Shown here piece by piece: positions 1 through 8,762 of a stretch of DNA of 64,000 bases; the first letter of the stretch is position 1; the number at the start of each line of letters is the position of its first letter. The stretch covers positions 62,001 to 126,000 of the forward strand of contig NZ_JABASR010000002.1 in assembly GCF_016107525.1 (NCBI RefSeq), read 5' to 3'. Both the position numbers and the translations under genes were made by a program. The notes under the pieces were generated by a model. The model ran no database searches and was not told where the DNA came from. It saw only the letters and a program-made list of their open reading frames with translations. The DNA is from Psychrobacter aquimaris. GTDB taxonomy: Bacteria > Pseudomonadota > Gammaproteobacteria > Pseudomonadales > Moraxellaceae.

Positions 1-415
1 TGGGTGAGATATAGTAGATGCCTTGTGACATTGAGAACTTAAGCTCAGGGTAACGCTTAGCGACTGCCTCGCTTTCAACCAAGTCATCTGCCCATTTTAC
101 TTCAGGTATTTTTTTATGGTGGCGGCTACTGCCATAAAAGATCGCTTGCGGGAAGTCTTTTGCCATTTGGGCACAGTGTACCGTATGGAATGGATGAACA
201 TTGAGGACGGCTTCGACATCCTGACCATTATTGGTCAGTGCCATCACTTCGTCTCGAATATCACCTGTTAAGGCGTAACTGTCCAAAAAGATAAAGCGTC
301 CTGAAGATAGCTTGACCAGCGAGCACTGAGTGCCAATGTTTAGAACACCGCCAATGCGAAAATCTCCGCGTATATTCCAAAATCCTGCGCCTAAATCATG
401 CATTTTATCGGTCAT
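1..415 (-). CDS. Metallo-beta-lactamase-fold-like protein, partial (C-terminus beyond window)
   Basis: An open frame runs from an ATG at 413-415 on the minus strand off the left edge; 138 codons are visible. The protein begins MTDKMHDLGAGFWNIRGDF and has the segment LNVHPFHTVHC near residue 71, a His-rich motif like the metal site of metallo-beta-lactamase-fold hydrolases, though not a textbook HxHxDH. Just upstream are the strand-turn elements LVKLSSGRFIFLDSY, as expected for that fold. I cannot name a substrate. The next gene is divergent, about 300 bases away. The fold is inferred and the function is unknown. Confidence 0.55.
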   Translation of the reverse strand, partial: MTDKMHDLGAGFWNIRGDFRIGGVLNIGTQCSLVKLSSGRFIFLDSYALTGDIRDEVMALTNNGQDVEAVLNVHPFHTVHCAQMAKDFPQAIFYGSSRHHKKIPEVKWADDLVESEAVAKRYPELKFSMSQGIYYISP

Positions 416-718
416 TTAAATTATTCCTTAATGTTTTTTTGCTTGGGTTCTTAAATCCTTAAACATTTTCAATGTCCTAGATTTTTTAATGACGAATACT
501 ATTTATTAGATTACACCTTAAGAGTATGGTGAGTCATGTACCTAAAGTCTGTTATAAAAAAGATGTCGATTGTTATAGTCAATGTATGAGCATAAAGTTT
601 AATGCAAACTTATACTCATCGATGAGCATTGTCATTCACAGCTTATAATTTATAGATTATTATTTAATGAATCTGTATAATACTTCTTACTATTTTATTT
701 ATGTTTGAAGGTTGAGTG
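416..718. promoter_or_regulatory. AT-rich divergent intergenic region
   Basis: Gap between the minus-strand hydrolase-like gene and the ankyrin lipoprotein. A possible plus-strand promoter is TTGTCA (629-634), a 16-base spacer and TATAGA (651-656). A second -10-like TATAAT at 676-681 has no good -35. No open frame of note. Confidence 0.35.
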
Positions 719-1510
719 ATGAGATTTTTTGATAAAATGAGCGCATCAGCGGTTATTGCAACGATGTTATTAGCAGGTTGCTCAAGCCTAAACGCTGATA
801 ACAGCGCAACCAAAACGGATACTATCCAACTTGCTCAAACAGCACCAATCCCGCAAGTGGATTTTCGCTTTAGCGCTGCTGAGAATGTTGATCTTGCCAA
901 TCAAAACAAACTTTCTTGGCGTGTGTTTTATGACAAACCCTCTACAGGTGCAGATGCTACTTGGTTTGATGCCGTAAAACATGGTGACCTAGCCACGGTC
1001 ACATACATGGTCAATAATGGTCAAGACTTAGAAGTTAAGGATACAGGTAGCCTTAATCAAACGGCATTAGGCTGGGCTGCCTTTATCGGCTATGAAGATA
1101 TGGTCGATTACTTAGTCAATAAAGGCGCTGATATCTATGCTAAAGATGACGGTGATGTATATAACGTCATGAAATCTGCTGTGCTGGGAAAAAATACCAA
1201 TATTGTCAAAAAAGTACATATGTTATTGAATGATAAAGCGCCTGTAGATTTAAATGATCAGACGGTAGAGAGTGATGGCGAAACCTTGATTATGGTTGCT
1301 GCCAGCAATTATCGCCTTGAGACTGTCAAGTATTTATTGGCGCAAGGCGCCAATCCAAATCTAGTGGCAACGACCAAAGACAAAAAAATGGGCTCGTATA
1401 ATCAAGGTGCCTATTCATATGCGTGTTCGCGAGATTTGGTTGATATGCAAAAGCTATTGGCCGCCAATGGTGCTGTGAATCATCGTACTGGCAAAGCCAG
1501 CTGTGAATAA
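719..1510 (+). CDS. Ankyrin-repeat lipoprotein
   Basis: The protein has 263 residues. The ATG at 719 is preferred over the GTG one codon earlier because an AAGG motif at 708-711 sits 7 bases upstream. The N-terminus is a lipoprotein signal ending in LLAGC, so Cys21 would be lipidated and the protein anchored to a membrane facing the periplasm. From about residue 90 there are three ankyrin-type repeats; readable parts include LGWAAFIGYEDMVDYLVNKG and VKYLLAQGANPN. Ankyrin repeats bind proteins, so a periplasmic binding or protective role is plausible, but no partner is evident. The gene is monocistronic and ends at a hairpin terminator. Confidence 0.8.
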   Translation: MRFFDKMSASAVIATMLLAGCSSLNADNSATKTDTIQLAQTAPIPQVDFRFSAAENVDLANQNKLSWRVFYDKPSTGADATWFDAVKHGDLATVTYMVNNGQDLEVKDTGSLNQTALGWAAFIGYEDMVDYLVNKGADIYAKDDGDVYNVMKSAVLGKNTNIVKKVHMLLNDKAPVDLNDQTVESDGETLIMVAASNYRLETVKYLLAQGANPNLVATTKDKKMGSYNQGAYSYACSRDLVDMQKLLAANGAVNHRTGKASCE

Positions 1511-1529
1511 TGGCGTTAATGACTTTATA

Positions 1530-1560
1530 AAAAAGGCTGTCATTTTGGTAGCCTTTTTCT
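1530..1560 (+). terminator. Rho-independent terminator after the ankyrin lipoprotein gene
   Basis: Arms AAAAAGGCT (1530-1538) and AGCCTTTTT (1550-1558) are perfectly complementary and end in a T run, 20 bases after the stop codon. Confidence 0.75.
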
Positions 1561-1619
1561 ATACTAAGCGCTCATAAGTCAGACGTTTATCAGTGGATTG
1601 TTTATAAACGTTTACTTTA

Positions 1620-2606
1620 TCAGCAGTTTTTATAGTCGTAAGCCGATATACGAGGATTGTTGCCATAATTGTCGTTACGACATAAAAACTTATCGAAGCG
1701 GGTATCGCCATTTATGTAGCGATGCATCCAAGCAATACTTGGCTTGCTCAGTAATATCTCATTAAAACGATAACTGGGACAAAAATGGCTACCATTCTTT
1801 ATCTCAATCTTCATTTTTGCGCCCGTAGCCTTATCATAAAAAGGACTGCTGTATTTTTTATTTGAGGCAATGCGGTCATTCTGGCAAGTAATGAATAGAG
1901 CGGGCGTGTCCATTTTGCCGTAGTCTTTATCATGATAGGGCGTTTGCGGAATAATGGCTCGAACCGTCTTACGTTTTGTCGCTAGCTGGAGTGCACCGCC
2001 GCCGCCCATTGACCAGCCAATAGCACCCAAGCGCGTACTATCTATCTGAGCACCCACCGTATTGTCACTAAGAATATAATCAAGCGCAGCACTTAACTGC
2101 GTCGCACGGCTCTCTGAGTCATCGTAAATAGAGTTGGTATCGATGGTAATAACCACAAACCCCCAAGATGCCAAACGCGGCCCCCACCATTTAATAGAAG
2201 ATTCGTAGGACACATAGCCGGGTATCACCGCGATTCCGCCTAACAGGCCACAGCCGCCTGCGTTGGTTGGATAATGAATGGTTCCGCCACCGAAGCCATT
2301 GGCCAACTGACGAGGAACGGGTTTTTTAGCTACCGAAAAAGCTCCCTTATCACGCGTATCTGACAGGTTAGCCGCCGTAATAATACTATCAGCGATACAG
2401 TTTGACGGCGAGGCTGATGTTGATATTGGTGCTGTTACTGTAACCGATGATGCTATTGGGGTTGATAATATTTTGGTCGATTGTTCTTTAATTGTGAGCT
2501 TATGAATTGCGGCTACTTCGTCTAACGTAATTGCCGACACATTTATAGAAAAAATTAGGGCACCTATAGCGACAATCAATTGCGAATAAAAAGGGTGTTT
2601 GGGCAT
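1620..2606 (-). CDS. Secreted PETase-like polyester hydrolase (cutinase family)
   Basis: A 328-residue alpha/beta hydrolase when started at the ATG at 2604-2606. The frame is open upstream to a GTG at 2747, but the ATG is followed by a good signal peptide (cleavage near NVSA, residues 22-25) and a promoter lies just upstream. The nucleophile motif GWSMGGGG (Ser199) is the form found in Ideonella PETase. Asp244 (CQNDRIA) and His274 (NGSHFC) complete the triad. The segment SSIKWWGPRLAS...GFVVITIDTNS (137-159) is nearly the same as in PETase. Cys241/Cys276 and Cys309/Cys328 match its two disulfides. Tyr224 stands where PETase and cutinases usually have Trp. Two extra Cys (70, 119) could form a third bridge. 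The substrate is inferred: polyesters or cutin-like esters. Confidence 0.88.
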   Translation of the reverse strand: MPKHPFYSQLIVAIGALIFSINVSAITLDEVAAIHKLTIKEQSTKILSTPIASSVTVTAPISTSASPSNCIADSIITAANLSDTRDKGAFSVAKKPVPRQLANGFGGGTIHYPTNAGGCGLLGGIAVIPGYVSYESSIKWWGPRLASWGFVVITIDTNSIYDDSESRATQLSAALDYILSDNTVGAQIDSTRLGAIGWSMGGGGALQLATKRKTVRAIIPQTPYHDKDYGKMDTPALFITCQNDRIASNKKYSSPFYDKATGAKMKIEIKNGSHFCPSYRFNEILLSKPSIAWMHRYINGDTRFDKFLCRNDNYGNNPRISAYDYKNC

Positions 2607-2705
2607 GATAAGGAGTCTGTTATAGGTGAGTTGGATTTCGCGGCAGGTTATATTTTGTTGGCGCAAGTTTTTGTGGATCGCATTTATATATAATAGGTCA
2701 AAATA

Positions 2706-2734
2706 ATAGTAGACAGTAATCTGCTTGCTGTCAA
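2706..2734 (-). promoter_or_regulatory. Sigma-70-type promoter of the PETase-like gene
   Basis: On the minus strand a consensus TTGACA (plus 2729-2734) is followed after exactly 17 bases by TACTAT (2706-2711). The start site would be near 2699, giving a leader of about 93 bases to the ATG at 2606. Confidence 0.6.
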
Positions 2735-3025
2735 AAATATACGTCACCTACGCAGTATATAAAGCAGCAATTTTTAGTGTTCAAATAGCACAATAAGCCA
2801 GCTGGCTAGCACTATTAATGTTGTTAAAATAATATGATTGGTCAAGTATAAATAAGGCAATACCGATAACACACCGAAACCAGAGTCTGGTATTTGGTAT
2901 GCTAAAATCATATATGACGCATATCTCTAGCATCAGCCATTATTTTTTGTCATTATTTCAGCTATTATCGTCCTACTTCTATCACTCACGCCAGATAATC
3001 CGCGTCCAATATAGCCTGTATCCCT
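2735..3025. other. Rest of the divergent gap between the hydrolase and the MFS transporter
   Basis: AT-rich. The only signal for the plus strand is an extended -10-like TGCTAAAAT near 2898-2906 without a clear -35. No gene seen. Confidence 0.3.
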
Positions 3026-4255
3026 GTGAAAAATACCATCAGTAAACCCCAAAATAATATGCCACAACCTCTATCTACACCAATCAATTCGACATCGTGG
3101 GTATTAAAACTCACTATCGGCTTGATTGGGATGTTTGCTTTTTTGCAAGTGTATTCTATTCAGGCCATTTTGCCCGTATTGATGGTGGATCTATCAGCAA
3201 CAGAGGTGCAAGCTGGCATGATCGTCGGTGCAACGGTGATGGCGATTGCTATTATGTCGCCATTTTTGGGCATGCTGTCTGACGCTGTGGGGCGTAAATC
3301 CTTTATCGTTGGCGCTTTATTGTTTTTAGCGATACCCACCGCTTTAATTGCCCAAAGTCCCAGTATTGGTTGGATGGGCATGTGGCGGTTTATGCAAGGG
3401 TTGTCTGTACCGGGCATTACAGTGGTGACGATTGCTTATATCGGTGAAGAGTTTGAGGGACGTGCTGTCACAGAATTGATGTCGTTCTATGTCTCAGGCT
3501 CGGTACTTGGCGGCTTTATGGGGCGATTTTTGCTTGGGCACTTGCACGAGCTTATCGGCTGGCGTGCTGGCTATTATGTGATGGCAGCGATGACCCTTAT
3601 TGGTGCACTGTGGGTCGGCAAGATGCTGCCATCGTCACAGCAGTTTGTGGCCAATCCGAATTTTCGTTCCGCGATGCAGACGCTCGGTGAGCATTTAACC
3701 AATCGTTATGTGGTGACGGCTTGTCTGTTAGGTGCGTGTGTCTTATTTTCACTCGTGGGTTGTTTTACCTTTATCAATCTACATCTTGCTAAGACGCCAT
3801 ATGAGTTGAGTACCGGTGCACTCGCCAATATCTTTGCCGTTTATTTGATAGGCGTTATCATTACGCCATTATCGACGACATTATTACGTCGCTTTGGTTC
3901 AGCGCGCACAGTGCGTGTGGCTGTTTGTGTTTCTATGATTGGGGTGCTATTAACACTGGTAACGCCGTTATGGGGCATTATTATCGGTCTTGCGATTATG
4001 TCCTCAGGCGTCTTTATTACCCAAGCTGCCACCATTAGTTATATCGCCGTCAATGTTAAAAAAGGGCGCTCATTGGCGTCTGGTTTATATTATATGGGTT
4101 ATTATGCTGGCGGTACGATGGGCGCGTGGTTATGCGGCATGGCTTATGCGCGTGGGCAGTGGTCGCTCACAGTATGGTTGCTCTTATTTGTACAGATTTT
4201 GGCATTACTGGTTGCCAGTTTTGGTATGATTAAAACAAAATCACGCGTGGTTTGA
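3026..4255 (+). CDS. MFS transporter
   Basis: A 409-residue, strongly hydrophobic protein with about 12 membrane segments. The loop between segments 2 and 3 carries the major-facilitator signature GMLSDAVGRKS (about residues 87-97), typical of proton-driven efflux carriers; overall it resembles the YnfM/arabinose-efflux-like group. The start is a GTG at 3026; an ATG at 3059 (residue 12) is an alternative and neither has a strong ribosome site. The substrate is unknown. It is divergent from the polyester hydrolase, so a joint role (product uptake or export) is possible but unproven. Confidence 0.8.
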   Translation: MKNTISKPQNNMPQPLSTPINSTSWVLKLTIGLIGMFAFLQVYSIQAILPVLMVDLSATEVQAGMIVGATVMAIAIMSPFLGMLSDAVGRKSFIVGALLFLAIPTALIAQSPSIGWMGMWRFMQGLSVPGITVVTIAYIGEEFEGRAVTELMSFYVSGSVLGGFMGRFLLGHLHELIGWRAGYYVMAAMTLIGALWVGKMLPSSQQFVANPNFRSAMQTLGEHLTNRYVVTACLLGACVLFSLVGCFTFINLHLAKTPYELSTGALANIFAVYLIGVIITPLSTTLLRRFGSARTVRVAVCVSMIGVLLTLVTPLWGIIIGLAIMSSGVFITQAATISYIAVNVKKGRSLASGLYYMGYYAGGTMGAWLCGMAYARGQWSLTVWLLLFVQILALLVASFGMIKTKSRVV

Positions 4256-4432
4256 TGGCTATTTTTGAGCAATATTCATCAAGCTATTGCAGCTTAGTAC
4301 GCTTACGTAAGGTCGCTTTACATAGCGTCGATTTTTTCTTACTATCGATATAGTATGCTCAATACGCCATCAATTATCCATGATTCACCCGCATAATAAC
4401 TTATCCGCATGACCAACAAGGACGTCACATAT

Positions 4433-6103
4433 ATGTCAAATATTTACCACAGCGCACCTTCTGCTTACGATTATCCTTTATTAATTAAACAGCTGCTAAA
4501 CCGTGCCAAAACGGTGTCGCTAGAGCAAGAAATCGTTTATGCTGACAAAAAACGCCTTACGTATAAAGATTTGTTCAACCGTATCAATCGCTTGGCCAAC
4601 GTCTTAGCAGGTTTGAATCTGGATGCAGGTGATATAGTGGCAGTGATGGATTGGGATAGCCATCGTTATCTTGAGTCGTATTTTGCGGTACCGATGTCAG
4701 AGTATATTTTGCAAACCGTCAATATCCGCTTGTCGCCAGAAAAAATTCTTTATACCATCAATCACGCTAAACCAAAGGTGTTATTGCTCAATTCTGAGTT
4801 TGCGCCATTGGTCAAAAACTATCAGTTTGAAAACTCTAGTATTGAGCACATTATTTGGCTAGATGATGATGGTGTGACATCCGAAGGAGTCTTCGGTGGT
4901 AACCAAAACCGCGTAGTAGGTGAGTATGAAGCGTTATTACAAGCTGCTGATAGTGAGTTTGACTTCCCAGATTTTGATGAAAACACCATTGCCTCGACTT
5001 TCTATACCTCAGGCACGACGGGCGATCCAAAAGGCGTGTTCTTTAGCCACCGTCAGTTAGTATTGCATACCCTCACCGAAGCGGCGACATTAGGTATGCT
5101 GCCCGACAAGCAAGGCGTCAGTTACGGTGATGTTTATATGCCGATGACGCCGATGTTCCACGTTCATGCGTGGGGCTTTCCATTTACCGCGACCATGGCT
5201 GGTTTGAAGCAAGTGTATCCGGGACGCTATGCACCAGATGTATTGATGGACTTGATTATTAATGAAAAAGTCAGTATCACCCATTGTGTCCCAACGATTT
5301 TGCAAATGGTGCTCAAAGAAGCACAAGATCGTGGTGCCAGCTTCAATGGTTTAAAAATGATCATCGGTGGTTCAAGATTGACTGAAGGTCTGGCAAAAAC
5401 AGCCATGGAACAAGGTATCGAAGTATATACCGGTTATGGTATGTCAGAGACGGCCCCACTTATTAGCTTGACAGAATTTAGCTTAAATGAGCCTGCGATG
5501 ACAGAGGGTGAAGACATTGCCCGACGCTGTATGACTGGTAAGCCCGTACTGATGGTTAACGCTCAAATATGGAGTACCAATAATGAGTCGGTTGGTACTG
5601 GGCAAGACAATACGGGAGAGCTGGTATTACGTGCCCCTTGGCTAACGCAAAGCTACCTAAAAAATGACGATGCGGGTAAAGAGCTTTGGGAAAATGGTTA
5701 TATGCACACCCAAGATATCGCTTATATACGCCCTGATGGCTATATTAAAATCACTGATCGCTTAAAAGACGTTATTAAGTCAGGTGGCGAGTGGATCTCA
5801 TCGCTAGAGATTGAGACAATTTTATCATTACATCCAGCGGTCGCTGACGTATCTGTGATCGGGGTACGTGATAAACAGTGGGGTGAGCGTCCATTGGCCT
5901 TGATTGTGTTAAAACCTGATGCTCAAGACACGAGCGTTGATGACATCAAAGCCATTGCCGAGAAAGCCGTAGAGCGGGGTATTATCCCGAAATATGGTGT
6001 GCCAAGTCAGTTTAAGTTTGTCGATGAGTTGCCAAAAACTTCTGTTGGTAAACATGACAAAAAAGTGATGCGTGAGATGTATGCTGATCAAACTGAGGTG
6101 TAG
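4433..6103 (+). CDS. AlkK-like medium/long-chain acyl-CoA synthetase
   Basis: A 556-residue member of the ANL adenylating family that joins a fatty acid to CoA using ATP. The ATG at 4433 is chosen over the one at 4409 because AAGGA (4418-4422) lies 10 bases upstream. Motifs: YTSGTTGDPKG (about 191-201, ATP loop), MTPMFHVHAWGFP, typical of AlkK and related ligases, GYGMSETAP (about 333), DRLKDVIKSGGEW (hinge, about 441) and KTSVGK with the catalytic Lys near residue 539. Chain-length preference cannot be read from sequence. It ends at its own terminator and stands before the PrpE-like gene. Confidence 0.85.
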   Translation: MSNIYHSAPSAYDYPLLIKQLLNRAKTVSLEQEIVYADKKRLTYKDLFNRINRLANVLAGLNLDAGDIVAVMDWDSHRYLESYFAVPMSEYILQTVNIRLSPEKILYTINHAKPKVLLLNSEFAPLVKNYQFENSSIEHIIWLDDDGVTSEGVFGGNQNRVVGEYEALLQAADSEFDFPDFDENTIASTFYTSGTTGDPKGVFFSHRQLVLHTLTEAATLGMLPDKQGVSYGDVYMPMTPMFHVHAWGFPFTATMAGLKQVYPGRYAPDVLMDLIINEKVSITHCVPTILQMVLKEAQDRGASFNGLKMIIGGSRLTEGLAKTAMEQGIEVYTGYGMSETAPLISLTEFSLNEPAMTEGEDIARRCMTGKPVLMVNAQIWSTNNESVGTGQDNTGELVLRAPWLTQSYLKNDDAGKELWENGYMHTQDIAYIRPDGYIKITDRLKDVIKSGGEWISSLEIETILSLHPAVADVSVIGVRDKQWGERPLALIVLKPDAQDTSVDDIKAIAEKAVERGIIPKYGVPSQFKFVDELPKTSVGKHDKKVMREMYADQTEV

Positions 6104-6218
6104 CTTTACCTCTCTTATTTGCTAAAGTTATCAGCTGTTAAGCCAATCTAATGTTAATCATAACAAAATAGATTGAGCGCTTAATAGTTGACCTTTATTG
6201 TTAGCTCTGCTACATTTT

Positions 6219-6262
6219 AAACCGATACCTACTAAATCGATACGTAGTGTATCGGTTTTTCA
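6219..6262 (+). terminator. Terminator hairpin between the two acyl-CoA synthetase genes
   Basis: Arms AACCGATAC and GTATCGGTT, extended inside by CTAC/GTAG with one bulged base, followed by five T. This separates the two synthetase transcripts. Confidence 0.65.
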
Positions 6263-6381
6263 ATTCTGGTAGGGATAGTCAGACTTGTATTATGATAGTG
6301 TTCCATAAGAGCTTCTATTATAAAATCACATTTTATAAAATCTTATTGCATTACCCATCGTTTACGCTAAGGACAGCCATT

Positions 6382-8466
6382 ATGAACGAGCAAGCCAATC
6401 TTCAAAACAGCAATCAAGCTGGGGATCATAATAATAATCAAAGCCTCGATCCATTCTCTAGCCAAAACTCCCAAGCGGCAATTGATACTAACCCAACCTT
6501 TGCAGATATATATCAGTCTTCCATCGATAACCGAGAGCAATTTTGGGCTGAGCAAGCCAAGCGTATCTATTGGCATAAAGAGCCTGAACAAATCCTTGAT
6601 GACAGCAATCTGCCTTTTGCCAAATGGTATGTTGGCGGCGAGACCAATCTTTGTTATAACTGTGTGGATCGCCATCTTGCAGAGCGCGCAGAGCAGGATG
6701 CTTTTATCTGGCTGTCCTCTGAGATTAACCAAGAGTTAATAGAAACCTTTCCTGCAGTCGTCGATGCGTTTAAAGATTTGGGCAATAACGTTGAGCTTTA
6801 TACGGACTATACCAAGCGTCGCCTGACCTATAATGACCTCTATAAAGAAGTCAATTACTTTGCCGATGTGCTACAGCGTCATGGTATTGGCAAGGGTGAT
6901 CGCGTCGTCATTTACATGCCGATGATATTGGAAGCCGCTTATGCCATGTTGGCTTGCGCTCGTATTGGTGCCGTACATTCAGTGGTATTTGGTGGTTTTG
7001 CTGCGCATAACTTAGCCATTCGTATGGATGATGCCGAAGCAAAAATGGTCATCACGGTGGATGCAGGTCTGCGTGGTGGTAAAGTTATTAATTATAAAAA
7101 TCTTGTCAATCAAGGGGTCGAGCAAGCAACGATTAAGCCCGAACATGTATTGGTCGTCAATCGCGGTATTTTACCGTTTGTGCCAAAAAGTATTGATATC
7201 GATTATGCGACCCAGCGTCGTATCAGCTGTGAAGCCAATGCGATTGTCGAGCCTGTTTGGCTCGAGTCAAATACCCCATCGTATCTTCTTTATACCTCAG
7301 GCACTACGGGTACGCCAAAAGGTGTGCAACGTGATACAGGTGGTCATGCGGTCGCGCTAACGACGTCGATGGACTATATCTACGATGGCAAGGCGGGCGA
7401 GACGTTTTGGGCGATATCAGATATTGGCTGGGCAGTGGGACACTCTTATACTATTTACGCGCCATTGCTAGCTGGGATGACGAGTGTGATGTACGAAGGT
7501 TTGCCGCATCGTCCGAACCCCGGTATTTGGTGGCGAATTGTTGAAGCAAACAAGGTCAATATCTTATTCACGGCACCGACGGGTGTCCGTATGCTGAAAA
7601 AACAAGATGAGACATGGATGACGCGCTATGATGTTTCCAGCGTAAAATCCTTCTTTTTGGCAGGTGAACCACTGGATGAATCGACAGCCCATTGGCTGAC
7701 CAAGCATTTAGGTGTGCCAATTTTAGACCATTATTGGCAAACAGAATCTGGCTGGCCCATCCTAAGTAACACGCCCAAATTTAATCATAAACCGCATAAA
7801 CAAGGATCACCCGGTTACCCCATGTATGGTTATGATGCCCATGTCATCAATGAAGAAACAGGCGAACCTTGTAAAGCTGGCGAAAAAGGACTGCTCGCGA
7901 TTCGTGCACCATTGCCGCCCGGTTGTCTGACCACGGTATGGCGTAATGATGACCGCTTTGTCAGTAGCTATTTTGGTCTGTTTGATGGCAAGCAATACTC
8001 AACCTCAGATTATGCAGTAACTGACGAGGAGGGTTATTTTTATATTTTAGGACGCACTGATGATGTGATTAACGTTGCTGGTCATCGTATTGGCACGCAA
8101 GAAATTGAAGAAGCAATTAGTACGCATCCAGAGATGGCAGAATGTGCGGTTGTGGGTATTCAAGACGAATTAAAAGGAGAGCTGCCCATCGCCTTTTGCG
8201 TACTGAGAGATCATGAGCAAGTGGCAACGACCGAAAATCGCTTCCGCATAGAGCAGCAAGTCATTGGTGCTGTGGTCAAGTCCCTTGGCGGTATCGCAAG
8301 GCCAGCGGCAATTTATTTCCCGCAAGCACTACCAAAGACGCGTTCTGGCAAAATCTTACGTCGAGCCATTCGTGCTTTAGCAGAAGGCAAGGAAACAGGA
8401 GATATGTCAACGCTTGATAATCCAACAGCGATTGACGCGATTAAACAGTCTATGAAAGATTATTAA
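6382..8466 (+). CDS. prpE: Propionyl-CoA synthetase (acetyl-CoA synthetase family)
   Basis: A 694-residue AMP-forming synthetase. The ATG at 6382 has AAGGA at 6370-6374 upstream; the frame is open further upstream but without features. Motifs: LLYTSGTTGTPKGVQRD (about 302-318), DIGWAVGHSYTIYAPLLAG, characteristic of PrpE rather than Acs, YWQTESGWP (about 450), GRTDDVINVAGHRI (about 557-570) and RSGKILRR with the acylatable Lys near 655. It turns propionate (or other short acids) into the CoA ester, fitting the neighbouring valine pathway that ends in propionyl-CoA. The first 35 residues are Asn/Gln-rich and look disordered. Confidence 0.85.
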   Translation: MNEQANLQNSNQAGDHNNNQSLDPFSSQNSQAAIDTNPTFADIYQSSIDNREQFWAEQAKRIYWHKEPEQILDDSNLPFAKWYVGGETNLCYNCVDRHLAERAEQDAFIWLSSEINQELIETFPAVVDAFKDLGNNVELYTDYTKRRLTYNDLYKEVNYFADVLQRHGIGKGDRVVIYMPMILEAAYAMLACARIGAVHSVVFGGFAAHNLAIRMDDAEAKMVITVDAGLRGGKVINYKNLVNQGVEQATIKPEHVLVVNRGILPFVPKSIDIDYATQRRISCEANAIVEPVWLESNTPSYLLYTSGTTGTPKGVQRDTGGHAVALTTSMDYIYDGKAGETFWAISDIGWAVGHSYTIYAPLLAGMTSVMYEGLPHRPNPGIWWRIVEANKVNILFTAPTGVRMLKKQDETWMTRYDVSSVKSFFLAGEPLDESTAHWLTKHLGVPILDHYWQTESGWPILSNTPKFNHKPHKQGSPGYPMYGYDAHVINEETGEPCKAGEKGLLAIRAPLPPGCLTTVWRNDDRFVSSYFGLFDGKQYSTSDYAVTDEEGYFYILGRTDDVINVAGHRIGTQEIEEAISTHPEMAECAVVGIQDELKGELPIAFCVLRDHEQVATTENRFRIEQQVIGAVVKSLGGIARPAAIYFPQALPKTRSGKILRRAIRALAEGKETGDMSTLDNPTAIDAIKQSMKDY

Positions 8467-8493
8467 GTAAACTTTATAGTCGTGTTGATTTTA

Positions 8494-8524
8494 AAAAGCT
8501 CATGAATGCTCATGGGCTTTTTTT
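8494..8524 (+). terminator. Terminator after prpE
   Basis: A 12-base-pair stem, AAAAGCTCATGA (8494-8505) with TCATGGGCTTTT (8510-8521), one G-U pair and a 4-base loop, runs into T residues. Confidence 0.75.
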
Positions 8525-8602
8525 ATTGTTGTTAATGATCTGCGGATAGTGATAGATAAATCGGATGGCAATGTTAACTTTGTTAAAAGAATGATAAAGG
8601 GC

Positions 8603-8632
8603 TTGACCCTAAAATTGTTTTATTGTTATAGT
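8603..8632 (+). promoter_or_regulatory. Candidate promoter of the valine-degradation genes
   Basis: TTGACC (8603-8608), an 18-base spacer and TATAGT (8627-8632), about 130 bases before mmsA and after the prpE terminator. Confidence 0.5.
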
Positions 8633-8762
8633 CAATAATGATACGAAATAAATCATTTTAAAAATTATATTTGATTGATAAAAACTTATTGTTTTTTATC
8701 TCTTTTTTGAATACCAAGACTACCGTTAAAGGGTAATCTCGCAAACAAGATAAGGATATCTT

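Noticed and set aside
2607..2747. N-terminal extension of the PETase-like protein from a GTG at 2747
   Set aside because: The promoter -35/-10 lies inside this stretch and the extension has no signal-peptide character; the ATG at 2606 gives a proper signal peptide.
4255..4371. A possible second, decayed copy of the lptB-side repeat (GAGCAATATTC at the left, GCTCAATACGCC at the right)
   Set aside because: The right end matches 10 of 12 bases but the left match needs a 3-base gap, and no TA or other duplication is clear. Too weak to call.
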